Part shown: positions 33,617-46,509 of the stretch, piece by piece
Layout: each line of letters starts with the position of its first letter
How positions within the stretch are numbered: the first letter of the stretch is position 1
Origin: Perkinsus marinus ATCC 50983
Lineage: Eukaryota > Perkinsozoa > Perkinsida > Perkinsidae
Assembly (NCBI RefSeq): GCF_000006405.1
Contig: NW_003211409.1
Location: forward strand, 697,876-761,875
Reading direction: 5' to 3'
Length of the DNA: 64,000 bases
Notes under the pieces: model-generated
Told to the model about the DNA's origin: nothing
The model's input: only the letters and a program-made list of their open reading frames with translations
The model's database searches: none
Position numbers and translations under genes: made by a program

Positions 33617-34331
33617 TGCAATTCCTATTGGGAAAAAAACTCCGAGTTTCACGTCGACGTTTTTACTTGGGTTTTCATAAGGAATCAACGATCTAGTATG
33701 TGGACTGATCGAGCTGGGGTACTGCGGAGGAGCATTGGCTGTTGTTGTAACAGTAACTTCACCATGTTACGGCGATGGTGTATATAGCCCGTTCTGTGGA
33801 CGGTGCGGTATGTCCATCCTGTTCCAGAGAGGAGGGGAGAGTACGTCAAGGGATCGTCGGACCGATCCCTGGGGGGGGCAAGATTAACTATGAGCTGATT
33901 GTGAGTTGAAGTGTGGAAAAGTTGAACCGGCGTGGGTATCAGATTTTGAAGACAGTAAATGGACGGTATCCGGTGTATTAACTATTCATGAAGTCGCGTC
34001 GGGAAGAAGGGACAGCCTCTGCACGGCAGGTGGCTCGTGTTGCCGCTCCTCGTAGGTGAACACGATGGTGAGGCACGTGAGGACATCTGTCGGAATTTGC
34101 GAAGCTCCGGTGAGTTCGGCGGAGGAAATTTCCAAGGAGTGTGTCGAGTTGTCAGGTACGGCTCCATATTGGCTCTCTAGAGGTTCCCGGCATACACACG
34201 TGGAAAATTGTGGAGGTTTCAAGAAGCATGAATATGTGATGACCATGAGTAGCGTTTTTGATATGCGGAAGGCTGAAGTTTTTTGGGTAGGGGGGAAGAG
34301 GTCGTTATTCCCAACAGATTGTTGTTTTCCC
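33617..34331. other. Intergenic region before the PGAM5-like gene
   Basis: No supported gene. A plus frame from 34056 and a minus frame (33986-34558) overlap here without domains. The plus frame runs into the probable PGAM5 start. Confidence 0.4.
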
Positions 34332-36218
34332 ATGTCTGGCCAGTTCTTCCAACGGGCCGTTTTGCCCGTCTCAGCGGTTGCTTGTGGGGTAAGTGCTTTC
34401 AGCGTCATCTCAAGATGGATCTTGGCGTTCAGTTGGTCGCAATGGTCGTCGACTGTAAGAGTCGGCCGAGACCTCGAGTGTGGTGTGAAGAGGACCCGAG
34501 GGACTGGATAAAGAACGAGATGAAGGACAGAAGCATGGAAGAAATAACCATGGGCCAATATGGGTGAGTACTCCTCACGTCGCTATCGATAGTGACCATC
34601 CGATTGAAATTCGTTTGCTACTTCCGTGTAGTACCAATTTGGTTATCGTCACCGCTTGGGAATTCACGACGGTCTAAATGCGAAGTGATTTCGGTGGTGG
34701 TGGTGTTGTTGTTCGTTTTTCGAAGGGTTAATGATGAGACTTTTTGTCTTTGTAGCAAATGGACACGATTGTGGAACGCAGACTGGGACGGTCGTAATCC
34801 ACGAGAAGATGCGAAAAAAGTAGCCACTTGAATACACTCTATCTGAACTCAGTTTTTTCTTGTAGGAGCAGAAATCGTCATCAGAGAAGGACGGTGGAGA
34901 AACCAAAGAGGTGCGGTATGGATGGTTGAATGTTGCTGGTATGGATATTCATCGCTCAGGCCAAGAAGGAGTATAAGCCTACGGTGCATCTCCTTCTCAT
35001 CCGACATGGTCAGTACAATCTCGATTCGGATGAGAATGAGCTCACAGAACTCGGCAAGGAACAGAGCCGGATTGTTGGTAGAGTTACTCATGGTCGTGGT
35101 GGGTGGTTTGAGGGCTGTGACGCAGGTCAGCGGTTGAAGCAAATGACTGAGGGGATGAAGTCCGATCGGTATGGTACGAGAAAAATAGAGTAAGGCAGCA
35201 TTGAACCAGGGCGTTGTTATGTGCATGTTGGTGTACAGGTTCAAGAAGCTGATATCATCTGATGTGTTACGAGCTAAGCAAACCGCTGAGATCATTCACG
35301 AGGTAGCGCCGAGGCAGGTGTTTGTGAGCAACTGTTGTGAAGGTTCTCGGTGGCGAGAAGGCGGTCCACTACGAAGACCCTGACCCTATTCTGGCGGAGG
35401 GGTGGCCATGCGTGCCGATGCCTATGTCAGAGAGGGTAGGTGGTCACTGGTATGTTCTATTGAGAGTTATGTTGGAAAATATGTTTGTTTTCCCCAACTG
35501 GAATCAGGAATTTTCTCATAATCACAAGAGTAGGAATTAGTAGGAATTTCGTAAAATTTTCTCAGAATTTCAATATTGTTGCCAACACATGTAGTTGGCC
35601 ATGCTCATATTTTCCCACGCTGATGGTGATGGTCATCTTAGAGCTATTCGAAGATAAGACCGGCACGCCTGCTGGAGGAGGGCAACAGGTTGGAGGCAGC
35701 ATATAGGAAATATGTGCATCGGGCGAAGGACCATAAAAAGCCGCCGAAGAAGAACAAAACGGTCGAGGAGAAACAAAAAGAAAAAGAGAAGAAAATTGCG
35801 GAAGACTACTTCAAGTGGGAGGGCGCGGGGTTGAGGGGAAGATGAATTGATCTGTTTCCTGTAGACATGGTAAGGAAGCGATAGGTGAGGACGGTGATGT
35901 TGATGAGGACCTCACCAAAGGACATGAATATTACATAGTGGTATGTCATATGAACGTTATTCGGTAAGAGTCGCTGTAGGCCATGTTAGCAGTCATTGTC
36001 GGCTTAGGTACTTCGTATGCAGAGCCTTGCAGCTCCCCCCTGAAGCGTGGCTCAGGATGGGTGGGGAGAACTGTGGAATTACGGAGATAATCGTAGGAGG
36101 TATAAAGTGGTGGTTCGCATGAGGTCAGTTGCAGCAGATACGTGATGATGGCGGTGTTAGTCTGGCTCGTTTTGGTGACAATGGCCATTTGACGATCGAA
36201 CAAAGCACTTTTCATTGA
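34332..36218 (+). CDS. PGAM5: PGAM5-like mitochondrial histidine phosphatase
   Basis: A Ser/Thr protein phosphatase of the phosphoglycerate mutase fold, usually anchored in the mitochondrial membrane. The probable start at 34332 gives a short hydrophobic N-terminus ([19 protein letters not shown]). Then [18 protein letters not shown] matches the WDxNWDxR multimerisation motif of PGAM5. Next comes [20 protein letters not shown] (catalytic RHG), [30 protein letters not shown], a Lys-rich insert near 35740-35800, and [20 protein letters not shown] (second catalytic His). The last exon ends [22 protein letters not shown] 36216-36218. Exons are split by many short introns; the one at 35436-35641 holds a TIR element. 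The N-terminal exon edges are the least certain part. Confidence 0.85.
35474..35616 (-). mobile_element. Intron-nested TIR element, family A copy 4 (PGAM5 intron)
   Basis: Reverse orientation: it begins GGAAAATATGTTTG and ends CACATGTAGTTGGCCATG then CTCATATTTTCCC, so both ends are well preserved. It spans 143 bp of a 206-bp intron (35436-35641). Confidence 0.78.
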
Positions 36219-36715
36219 GAAGCAGTTGCGACGTGGTTTTCTCACTTGTGTTGGCGTTGAGTAGTTAGTGCGCTATGCTGTGATGTTTGAGGGACTTACT
36301 TTGGAAATGTTTCGTGTCGTTGTTGTATGGTGGGCTGCTAATATGTGGTTATCAATTAGGAACATTCTATGTCTCGTAAATGCTTATTAGCTAGTTTGAA
36401 TCTTGAGTGCTACTTTCGAATCATCTCCTTATTGATCACAGGTTTCCCAGTCGTTTACAAAGAGGTTTGGTTGTATACTTATGCGAGATGAAGGATAGAT
36501 CGCCTTACCCCTCGAGAGCTTTGGTTGTGTTCTAAGCCAATGGCGATGTTGGGATCAGCAACTCTCAGAATGCTCTGTTCGTCTCCTAGTAGGTAGAATA
36601 CACTCGAAATTGTGGGTGGGCCAGCGGGAATTGTCCTTCCTTGGGTGTAGTACTGGACAACCCGGTTTTATTAAGCTCACACTAGCATCACTATAGGGTT
36701 TCTCAAAAGCCGTCA

Positions 36716-37289
36716 ATGCTCCGGCTCAGAGCGGCACCTCGTCTGGCCTCTCCGACCCATTTGAGCACAGCGTCCTCAAGTGGCATCCGAATGGTGGATG
36801 TATCAACGAAAGTTCCGAGCCCTCGGAGGGCCACGGCGTCGTGTAGAATATCAAACATATCGCGAGAGGTCACCGACATTATCATGGGGGAGTCGGCCAA
36901 AGGGCCAGTAGCACTGACGGCTCAGGTGGCAGGGGTTCAGGCCGCTAAGAGGACCGCTGACCTAATCCCGCTCTGTCACAATATAAGGTAACGTGATTCA
37001 GTATTGATTCACATTAGTGTGGTATGTGATCAGATTGGACTTCGCTGATGTACAGCTTGCTCGAGCCCCTGGGGGCGTGGGAGTGCATCTCACTTCAGAG
37101 GTCGCCTGTCGTGATGCAACTGGTGTCGAGATGGAGGCTCTGACTGCTGTTAGTATAGCAGCATTGACGGTATACGATATGGTCAAGAGTGTCTGTAAGG
37201 ACGCTGTCATCACGGATATTCGCCTTGAGACTAAAAGTGGTGGCAAAAGTGGACACTTTGTGAGATCAGATTCCACCAAAATTGAATAA
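36716..37289 (+). CDS. MOAC: Cyclic pyranopterin monophosphate synthase MoaC/CNX3
   Basis: MoaC makes cyclic pyranopterin monophosphate in the first stage of molybdenum cofactor synthesis. Two exons are separated by an intron of only 46 bp (36988-37033). Exon 1 starts at 36716 with [20 protein letters not shown], an Arg/Ser-rich mitochondrial-type presequence, then [27 protein letters not shown]. Exon 2 gives [40 protein letters not shown] and GKSGHF, which contain the conserved Lys and Asp residues. It is standalone rather than fused to MoaA as in animal MOCS1, thus like the plant CNX3 arrangement. Stop TAA at 37287-37289. Confidence 0.93.
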
Positions 37290-37925
37290 ATTCGTTTCTA
37301 ATGCGACCATTGGGATCGAGTCACCGATAGCCTGTCCAAGGTGCGAGTACATGTTCACTTCATATTGGCTTCAGCACCCATACATTGCGAGCATACTAGC
37401 ATTGATGACGCGAGCAGGACAGTGCAGTGACGTTGGCTGACCACAAAGGTGCAGGCCCATCAGTTCTCTATAGCGTCCCATCAATATCAGTCTCAAAGGA
37501 ATCCCTAGGAGCAGCTGCTATGACTCATAGTCTATGAGCCATGTGCATATCCTGATTTCCGAGGGGTGAAGAGATCATAAAGGGATCCTACTTGGATTCA
37601 TGATTCGCATTCAACCCCACGACTTCGCACGGCCCGGGGTGGGAAGGATTTTTGGGCGCGCGCTATTTTAATTGCGCAGGGTGATGTCAACGGCGCAGTT
37701 TGCTGCACTTGCTCCACGATGGTCGTTGCTGACCTGCACAACACTTCAACGCAGCACTTTGAAGGTGGTCTATGCTTGGCTGTTCCTTCAACATTCCTCT
37801 TCCCTCTCGTGGGCCTATGTTGCTACCATCCGCCCTTCGGTGATGAGCGGCGACCATTTCTATTCTGGTGTTAGGCCACACATTTCCACGACTGTCGTCA
37901 TTCGCGCTCAATCCCTCAACACAGT
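37290..37925. other. Intergenic, no supported gene
   Basis: Plus and minus frames of about 100-140 codons occur around 37672-38109, without domains. Nothing firm. Confidence 0.4.
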
Positions 37926-39581
37926 ATGGCAAGCCATGCCTCAGAGAACCAGCACTGTTCTCTGCAGCAATGCCCCCTAGGGTGCTCACCCCGAGGTGGC
38001 GTCGTGACGTTAGATCGCCGATTGTGGCAGGTCGTAGTGTCCTTGGGGGCGGCTGGCCAGCGGGGCGCCTCCCCCCATCCATCACTGTATCGAGGACCAG
38101 GACTTGCATCTGATGGCCAGCATGGGGAAAGAGGTCTCTCTGTTGGCTCTAACGCTAGCTGTCGATCACTGAGCCGTACTTTGCACACGCCTCGGACGAG
38201 TGAGCTGTTGAACTCAGTGCCAGTATCAACGTCTCCGCCCTCAGCGTTATATTCCCCAGCAATAGCCCCATCGCGGCCCCTGAGCAACCCTTCTTGGCTG
38301 GCCAGAGACCATGAGGCCGTTTGGCGCAATTCTCGGGTGGTCCGCCAGGTCCCGTCAGGCTTGTCGATTCCCCACGCGCCCTATACCGTGCCTCGGCTGC
38401 CGCTTAACTTCGGTAGTGTAGTACGGTCTGTATCGTCTGGCCCGGGTACGCCTCAGAGACAGCAGGGCGCTGAAACGATAAGGTAGGTCTGAACCGAGTC
38501 CTCAGCAGTGGAGCTTTGGTAGGCACTGTTCTGTGCCGCCGACGCTTGAGTCTGGCTCGTTGGTCCTAGGAAAAGGGAAGCCACATGATCATCATTTTGA
38601 GGGGAGAGTATCGACGTCAACTGCAACGCCTATGAATAGAGGGTGGCATGCTGGCAAATCTAGGGGTCTTCAGCTTGGAGGCTTCAGGCGGCCCCCACCT
38701 ACTAGTGCATCGGCCTACCGTCGGCTTGATCATGGGCTGCATGCCGATCGGGGTAGGCTAGTAGTGTGTGAGGTATACGAGGGACCGCTGTATCACAGTT
38801 TCGGGCGGAAGGATACCTTCGACGTCGGCACGGAATATGCAGGGGATGACGACAGGGAGGGAAAGCCCCGCTACGCCAGGTGAGTCGAGTCCCTTTGGAG
38901 TGGGCATGATGATTGATAGGCTCGAGAACGGCTAGGCCCTTGAGGAGAACTGAAGGGAAGACGACTAAGTCTAGCGAGGGGGTCGATCCGGGTACCGGGC
39001 AGGTGTAGGGTGACGGGTCGGAGTGCCGGGCCTTTAGAGTTGCCGAAGACGCCTCGGCTTGGTCGCAGCTTCCGAGCTGGCAGGATTCAACGGTCGTGGA
39101 AGTTGTGGTGCTTCCGCAAAGCCTTTGAGCGTTACAGTAGTGGTCGCGGCCATCATCCCCAACTCGGATGAAGTGCTGGTCAGCAGGCGTCGAGCATGTG
39201 GGCTTCTTGGCCTCCCTCAGCTGGCTGAGGCAACACAACATGCTTTATGGCGTTGAGCTGGCGGAACCATACGATATGAGGTGCTGTTGGCCTCCCCGGC
39301 GGGTGAAGTGCACTGTACACACAGGCAATGGGATGAGGCTCATAGGACAGCATTGAAGGACAGTGAAATAGATCCCTGGGGACATCAACGGCTACGGGAC
39401 CATCTGGAAGGGATTTGGAATGTCGATCGGGGAGTGAGGAGACGGACTACACAGAAGAAGAAGAAGGCTACTCACCGGCCTGCTATGGTACAGAGGCGGA
39501 CTAACCCGGTCCGTACTGTTGAGGCGGAGGTAGGCTGGCCGGTACTTAGCTGGAGTAGAGTCGTGGTCCAGCGGCCACTGA
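37926..39581 (+). CDS. Poorly resolved coding DNA, Ser/Pro/Gly-rich, unrecognised
   Basis: Long plus frames follow each other: 37926-38486 (ending GTPQRQQGAETIR before a TAG/donor), 38533-38883 (ending EGKPRYAR before a GTGAGT donor) and one from 39281 with HRQWDEAHRTALKDSEIDPW then a Lys/Arg and Pro-rich run. A VTVVVAAIIPNSDEVLVSRR stretch near 39130-39200 resembles the first strand of a Nudix or MutY C-terminal domain, but the Nudix box is not visible. These may form one gene, or the N-terminal extension of the EFHC gene that follows. I could not fix a single model. Confidence 0.3.
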
Positions 39582-42500
39582 TTGCCGGGCCACCGAAGGC
39601 AGTATTGCCGCCCTCACGTCCTCCCCCTAGTGATGGTCGAGGTCTTCATCCTCCTCACCACTCTATGCCTCCCCCTGTGGTCAGAGGTGTTGAGAGGGAG
39701 CTGGCTGGGTGAGTGGACATCAGCAAGGGGCTGGACATGGTCCCATCAGTGCTGCTCCCTGGCGGTTGCCGATACCTCGAATAGAGTTTGGGGCCCACCG
39801 TCTCAGCTTATCTACAGGGATGGTCATGGTACCTCCTCGAACGGCCGCACCCCCACCGGTGGTCGGTCAGATCAACAGAGGTGTAGCCTCTTCCACCGTT
39901 GGGGCTCGCTTTAGGTATGGTCCTCCGGAGTACGTAGTGTAGAGGCTACCCTGAGTGTCAGGTCCGCCTCTCTGGGAGCTCCACTGCTACACTCACATCA
40001 ATGGCCGACTCCACTTGGTGGTGTCCTGGGAGCTGCATTTAACCGACCGCCGGTTTGGAGGACGACACTACTGGGTGGGAACACAACTGGTACCTTCAGT
40101 ACAGTTGCTCCACTGGGGTTCTCCTCAATGCGTTGAATAGTGGATCGCTCGAAGTTGGCTGGTTCCATGTGTACTCTGCCACGTTTCCCCCCAGATGTGG
40201 TCACTCCTGGTCAAAAGGATTGCGTTTTGGGCTGTAGACTGACTTGCCTTATGGCAGTTGACTTATGACGGCAGTAGCGAAGAACGCCCCACAGCTACGC
40301 ATTCAGCCGGCCTGGCTTCAACATGATAGACAGGTTATTGACATGTCCTTGGCCCACCACTGGTGGAGGCTACTTCATCAGGTCCTGCGATATTACGCCT
40401 ACTTTCAAGAGCCTGTGGTGGAATCCCCTGTGGAGAACTACAGGGTTAGGAAGTGAGTGTCTGACTTTACATGGGATTAGAGTATAGTGTTATTATCATC
40501 AGATGTACGATACTGTATTACCTCGAGGACGGCTCCCTGCATATACTCGAACCTAAGATCCTCAACAGCGGCCTCCAACAGGTGGGCTCGAGGCGTTGGG
40601 CTTGGTTGTGGTGGTACTGGGGTTGTCCTAGGGGGCCTACTTGAAGCGCCATAGAGTGCCCAACGGTGAAGGGGAGTATTTTGGGCCGGAGAACCTACGT
40701 TGTGGTATCACCATCAGCGTCTACGGGCGGAAGTTCATGATTACTTCTTGTGATAAGTTCACGAGGGACTTCTACACTGAACACGGACTGGACCTAGGTG
40801 GGCCGCTGCTGGCTAGAATGCGTGGATTGACATTGTAGGGGAAGAACGCGAGATTCCGATTGACCAGTACACCGCTTCAGTGAAGAGGACAGCTGAATTG
40901 GCTCAGCAGCCTATACCGGAGCTGTCAGGAACAAAAAGTGGGGGTGTTTCTCTCTGAGTCACTCGGCATTGCTGAGCTTGTTGTTATCGTGTAGTAAGCA
41001 GGAGTCCTATGAAGGTACACAGAAGCCCTTCTGGGTGGAGGGCACGGTAATCCTAAAATGAGGCAATACTTGGAGAACGATGGGAAAGTGCTGAGGTTCT
41101 ATGCCTATTGGGACGACAAGACCCGGTGGGAGGGCGTCTAGGGTCAGCGTGGGGTAAGTAAGGTTGGTAGCCAGATACGGCACAAGGCAGTACTACACCA
41201 TACACTTCTTCCTGGTTGATGACACGTTGGAGATTCTCGAGATCCATACTAGAAATTCTGGTCGTGATCACTACCCTACCTTTTTCAAGCGAGGACCGCT
41301 CTCCAAGAGGCCAACACTGGTAGGCTCGGGGCGATGGACGGGCGTCCGAGAGGACCAAGCTCAGGTCCATACCCCAGGGATGTTCGTGGACGAGATGAAG
41401 GCCCTATACGAGGAGACGGGCGGACAGACGCTGTATGATGAGCGTCGAGGGGTTAGGGGGATCATGCTGCATCAGGTACACCCCCAACGACCTCTCCACT
41501 GGCTCTACTATGGCCGTCTATGGTCGAGACTTCTTCATATACGACTGCGATGCCGCTACGAGGGAGTTCTATAAGAAGTAGTATAATGGTTACTCGACAA
41601 AGTCAGTAGTAGGCTCAGGTACAATGGCAACCCACAAGATCCTGTGGAACTGGATGTAGAACCACCAACACACTACGAGCTGACTAAACCACCCCATATA
41701 GGTGTGGGCCAGGAGGAGGACTCGATGTGAGATGAAGGGCTCGACTCTTGTGACTATCACTATTGCCTTTTCAGAGGCTCTTGTTATTCCCTCCGTCCGA
41801 AGCCCCCACGACAGGATCTAATCAAGAAGATGAAGAACTCTGGTAAGGTACTGCGCTTCGAGGCTAGGATGGAGAACAGGCAACCGGAGGATGCCAACAG
41901 AAGGTGAGGGGAGATAGAGCAGTTCATCGAACCTCAGTTCGGCGTGGTAGGTTCATAATTGGCGTTTTCCTGTTGGATGATCAAGTTGCTGTATGGGAGA
42001 TGAGATGCCGTAATTCTGGACAGACTGAGGGTAAATTCTCGGAGAAATCGAGGAAGAGGAACCCAGCGACTGGACAGTGGTGAGCCGCTCTATCCCCAGT
42101 CGCCTCCAGTGGCATGATCACTCCCTTAGGTTTACGCCGACTGAGTTCTTCGTGGGTGCTACGGTTGTCATCGCAGCAATCCCATTCTATATCGTCAGAG
42201 CTGATGAATACACTCTCAAGTGGATTTGGCAATTCTTCCATGAAGCTCCAACCTGTCTTATTATTTCAGGTATATGGAGGAGCAAGGATCGTCCCAGGGC
42301 TTCCACTACAGTGACATCAACACTATAGCGAGGAAATTGGCTCCCCTACAGTAGGCTTGTTCCATCGCAGAATGTTAGTTAATCTTGCTGTAGATCGTAC
42401 CAAGACTTTACGTCCCGCGACCGTATTGATCCAGATGAGTTCACTCAGTTGGTGACCGAGGCAACTGGGGAGCGTCTGGTGGACCACGAGATAGTTACAA

Positions 42501-42680
42501 GTACGTCCGCCTAGGGTTCCTCTCATGATCTCCTTCTGCCCAGTCATTCGCCATTGTGGTGACCTCTCCACTGAGCCCTGCACCATCGATGTCCCAAAGG
42601 TCCTGCAGGCTGTCCAGCGAGGTAGCAGTGCTTCCCCTCCGGTCACGATATACTTCTCGTCATCTTCAGCTCTACAGTGA
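39582..42680 (+). CDS. EFHC/Rib72-type flagellar protein with three DM10 domains
   Basis: Rib72/EFHC proteins are microtubule inner proteins of ciliary doublets. Near 39795 PPSQLIYRDGHG matches the SQTLSYRNGY motif before the first DM10. DM10-1: HDRQ spliced to VLRYYAYFQEPVVESPVENY (about 40380), an exon near 40560 with LEPKILNSG, then LKRHRVPNGEGEYF and GITISVYGRKFMITSCDKFT. DM10-2: KVLRFYAYWDDKTRW (about 41090), YYTIHFFLVDDTLEILEIHT and RNSGRDHYPTFFKRGPL. DM10-3: GKVLRFEARMENRQPED (about 41840), GVFLLDDQVAVWEMRCRNSG, YTPTEFFVGATVVI and VRADEYTLKW. A C-terminal EF-hand-like piece has RIDPDEFTQLVTEATGERL. Stop TGA at 42678-42680. The start is not determined. Presence of this gene implies a flagellated stage. 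Confidence 0.85.
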
Positions 42681-43346
42681 AGTAAGAAGCCATCATGGTG
42701 TTAGTAATGACATGTGCTGTTCTTAGCAGACGATATCGATGTCAGACTCTTGTTGGTTTTGTGTTGGAGTCCTCATTACCATTGGCCCCCTCCCAACCGA
42801 ATCGTCATTACCGAATGGGTGATCATTGCGGGATTCCATCATAACCGTTACCTTCCGCGATAATGACCAACCAACTCTGAACAAATCGTCGAGTATACAA
42901 AAGGGCAGTTCTTCGTGTTGTTAAATATCGATGATGATCATCGCAAATTCGAGCCATGGGAATACCCGGCCTGGCACACATCGCTACTGCGAACACAAGT
43001 GCCCTACAGAACTCGCGCCGAGAGATGGGCCTCGGTGGTGCACACGTGCTTTTGAGCCACGCACTTGAGTCATCTGTTGATCAAGTTGCCAATAATAAGC
43101 TGCGACCAGTAAGTTGGTCAACACATCCACCGCTTTCGCAAAGCGCACTTGGATAAAACCATGTCTGCCATGGCAGAAGAATTTGGGTTATCCTCGTTTT
43201 TCCATTCACTGCGTTACCCAACAAAGCATGACTTCACAACGTTACTGTTACCATAACACAACAAGAACAGAACGATCGAAAGCGGTGTATCCGAATGAAA
43301 TGATTGAGTGGCATTTTCATCTAACCAGAAATCATCGTCAATATCG
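42681..43346. other. Convergent 3' intergenic region
   Basis: Between the EFHC-like gene and the LTA4H-like gene, which point at each other. Short frames only; nothing recognisable. Confidence 0.45.
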
Positions 43347-46300
43347 TCACTCGCTATCGCTGCCAAGACCAATATCCTTCTGGACCATCTTACGACATAT
43401 AGGATGATAAAATAGCTTATGCTCTTCGAAGGTTCTTCTGGCCAGCTCGGGATCGACTTCGAATAGAGCTCTATACAGAGTGAGTGAGAGACAGACGATT
43501 TGACGACAAGACAGCTCACCGATAGAGAGTTCGAGTGAATTTCATCCTTCCCTGCTCCGTCAGTAACTTGACAGCCTCTTTCTTCGCATCATTCCAACCC
43601 GATGACAAGGCGAGTTGGATGAAGTCGCAACGTACCTTACAGCGTTGACTGAGTCAAGTCAAGTCACAACACTGGACTTACTTCACAGTTCGTTTCCAGA
43701 AAGCCATAAGCATCGTTCATCTTCTTCACTACTTCCGGCGCATATCTTCCATCCTCAAACCTGAAAAGGAGAAAAATCCGACACAAAAAACCGTCAAAAT
43801 TACAGTGACTGACCTGCCATTATTGATAAGAGCATTAAGCATGATACACTTCTTTGCGCTAGGCCAATCTCTCACACCCGAAACCTCAGGAATAACATCA
43901 TTGTGTGCTGCCTCCTCCCACTCAGCGGCAAGGGCCTTAGCCTCTTCTACCGGCTTCACATCATATGGAGGCTTGTATTCCGGCATACCCGGAGTATAGA
44001 AAAGTTTCTTCCAATCGGGCGTTTCAGATATCTGATTCGCCCATGTGTGATTCTAAATTGGAGTCGATCTACTTCTTACCTTTCCCTCAAACTCTTGCAT
44101 GAAAAAGTTGGCAAACTGTTCGGTTGTGACTGTTGAGCCGGCAAAAACCTCAAAATACTTGCGAACGAAGGGCTGGAAAACTTCATCGCCTCCAACGAGT
44201 TCTTGGAGATACCTGCATACGATATATCCCTCCACTACACAGCAACAACCCGTCACCATAACAGACTGGCTCCCTTTTCATAGGGAACGGTAGAGAAGGA
44301 GTCATCTGGATCCACACCACAAGAAAGATCTGGTACGAGGCACGTGAAGTTGTGGTCGGGTCCAATGCTAAGGGATGAGGCAGCTTGATGACAAGACTCC
44401 ACTTCGGTACCCCTACCGCTCAACACATTGGAGTAGTCCCTGCCAGCCGCTCTCCGCCCGAAGTGCACCACGTTCTTCACCAAAGCATCGCTCCACGATC
44501 TTCCGCTCAATGAAGCACGTCATACCCTCATTCAACCAGAAGTGCTCCCAGTTACCTGTTGGTCACAAGGACCATTAAAAGGAGCATTCATAAGAATGCC
44601 ACTTACGGTTGGTCACAAGATTTCCGCTCCAACTGTGAGCTATCTCGTGGGCAATCACATCAACTTGACTACGATCTCCCGCAAGGAGGGTTGGCGTGAC
44701 AAAGGTCAGGCAAGGGTTCTCCATACCCCCATATGGGAAGGATGGCGGCACCACAAAGAGATCGTATCTGACGCACGAAGAGCACATACAGGGCAGGTCC
44801 CACTTGGTTGTTGAATGCCTACACTCCGAATCGATAAGGTCCACATAGTTCTTCGGCAATGTGGAGTATCTTCTCTGTCTCTTGGAATTCCCACTGAGCT
44901 TTGTCAACGACCGAATTCTCAGCCCAAACTGTGCATCCTAAAAGACATAGATATGCCTACAGAGTTCGATGAAGATGAGGACAGAGAAACGGGAAAATAT
45001 GCACAATATTTTTTGGTGACGATGTGAAAATTACGAGGAAATTTTGGGAAATTCGTATTGGTTTCTCGACACTTCTACCCGAGTTCATATGAAAACTTGT
45101 ATAATCAGCGGGGAAACCGCTGAGCTCAGCTGAAAAAAGCGAGCATATAATCCAACACTGGATGAGACCTACGAGGACCGAGTCGTTTGCCGACCAATTC
45201 TCCGCAGACAATAGCAATAAGGTAAGGTGGGATAGCAACGTCTTGACGGAACGTGTGGGCTGACCATAATCCAGAGAACTCGGGTGGAGTTGTTGATACA
45301 CCAAAGTCATGTGGAGGCTGAGACGAGGAGATGATGAGGGTAGAGGGGAGGGTTGTTGAGCCCACCTGGCATCGATGGCCTCCTGAAGTTTGTCGAATTG
45401 CTGACATCAAACAGAATAGTTCTGTCGGTGCTCTCACACGGGCTGAATAGGTAACCTGCAAACGTCACTAACATCAGCAGTCACGACTCATCCCACCTTG
45501 CAGTTGCATCCATCTTGCAAGGGTATCATCGCCCTCGCATGAATAGCCTCACATTGTGAAAACAGAAATGGGTATTTTCCTACGACAAGGCATGACCAAG
45601 TGAGAAGTGACCAAACCTACCCCCAGAAGTTTGTTCCTTTGTAAGGAACTGTAGAGCAGAACTGTTACTCGACGTAGCGTACACCACTCGTACGAATAGT
45701 TGCTGACCAGCCAGGCACGTCGGAGGTAGGGTTATACGTAATGGGGTTCCCAACACTGGATCCTACACTCAAGCTGAACACACTAACAAAAACGATCAAT
45801 GCTCACCTTCTGATCCTCTGCCAGTTCGTAAGGAAGTTCTTGGAGTACATATGCTGCCGAAACGCCCGGTATAATGGGGGGATGAGCTGTGACCAAATAC
45901 ACCTACTATCTCAGTAACGAGAACTCAATCGGGGGGCGGGCGAGATTTCACTTGTCGGATCTGCAAATTCCTAGTGTCCAACACCAACTCGCAGGGACCA
46001 GTAGTATTCGGCGTACACGTTATATCTACGCGGCCAACCAAACGTGTAGATTCGAAATCCACGGCCAAGTCGAGGTCGAGATGCACCTAGGGGACGACAC
46101 TACATACACTCCGTTGAAGCCTCCTTCAAGTTTACTACCATCCTAGCTCGGCCCATGCCCAAGGGTTCGCTTAAGCTCGACGGATCGTCATTGTGCTCCT
46201 CTGTGTCGAGCACGTCTGCATCGTTCACCAACAACTAACACGATAAAGAGATCTCACGAGTAGTAGAAGGAGTGGTCAACTACCGTAGAAGTACGACTCT

Positions 46301-46358
46301 CCTCCTCCTCCTCTTTCCCTCGGTGTGGCACTGAACTTTCTTCAAGCTTATTCGACAT
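43347..46358 (-). CDS. LTA4H: M1 zinc aminopeptidase, leukotriene A4 hydrolase type
   Basis: A cytosolic metallopeptidase of family M1. The start at 46358 gives [20 protein letters not shown]. Coding exons include [20 protein letters not shown] (near 45210), [16 protein letters not shown] (near 44880), [20 protein letters not shown] (the GGMEN exopeptidase motif), [17 protein letters not shown] (zinc HExxH), [16 protein letters not shown] (third zinc ligand, Glu), [13 protein letters not shown] (catalytic Tyr), [13 protein letters not shown] and an alpha-helical C-terminal domain with [15 protein letters not shown] and [16 protein letters not shown]. Stop at 43347-43349. Length and order match LTA4H/aminopeptidase B. 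Whether it has epoxide hydrolase activity cannot be told. The intron at 44938-45172 contains a TIR element. NMD3 lies 151 bp upstream on the same strand. Confidence 0.93.
44991..45160 (+). mobile_element. Intron-nested TIR element, family A copy 5 (LTA4H intron)
   Basis: It begins GGGAAAATATGCACAATA and ends CTCAGCTGAAAAAAGCGAGC then ATATAATCCAACACTG. At 170 bp it is the longest single copy and fills most of a 235-bp intron (44938-45172), starting only about 12 bp from the donor of the minus-strand gene. It is antisense to the gene relative to copies 2 and 3. Confidence 0.78.
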
Positions 46359-46509
46359 AAATACGTAGGAAAAACTAATAAGAAAACAATCACAACATTT
46401 CAACATACTCAACAACAACATGAGCTATCTCGCGAGAAACAGGTACTCAGTCTTGTGGTGAATATAGTGACACATCTGGACGTTAATATCAACAACACTA
46501 AACTTCGCT

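Noticed and set aside
33986-34558. 190-codon minus-strand ORF
   Set aside because: Largely antisense to the PGAM5 5' region and upstream DNA, with no domain.
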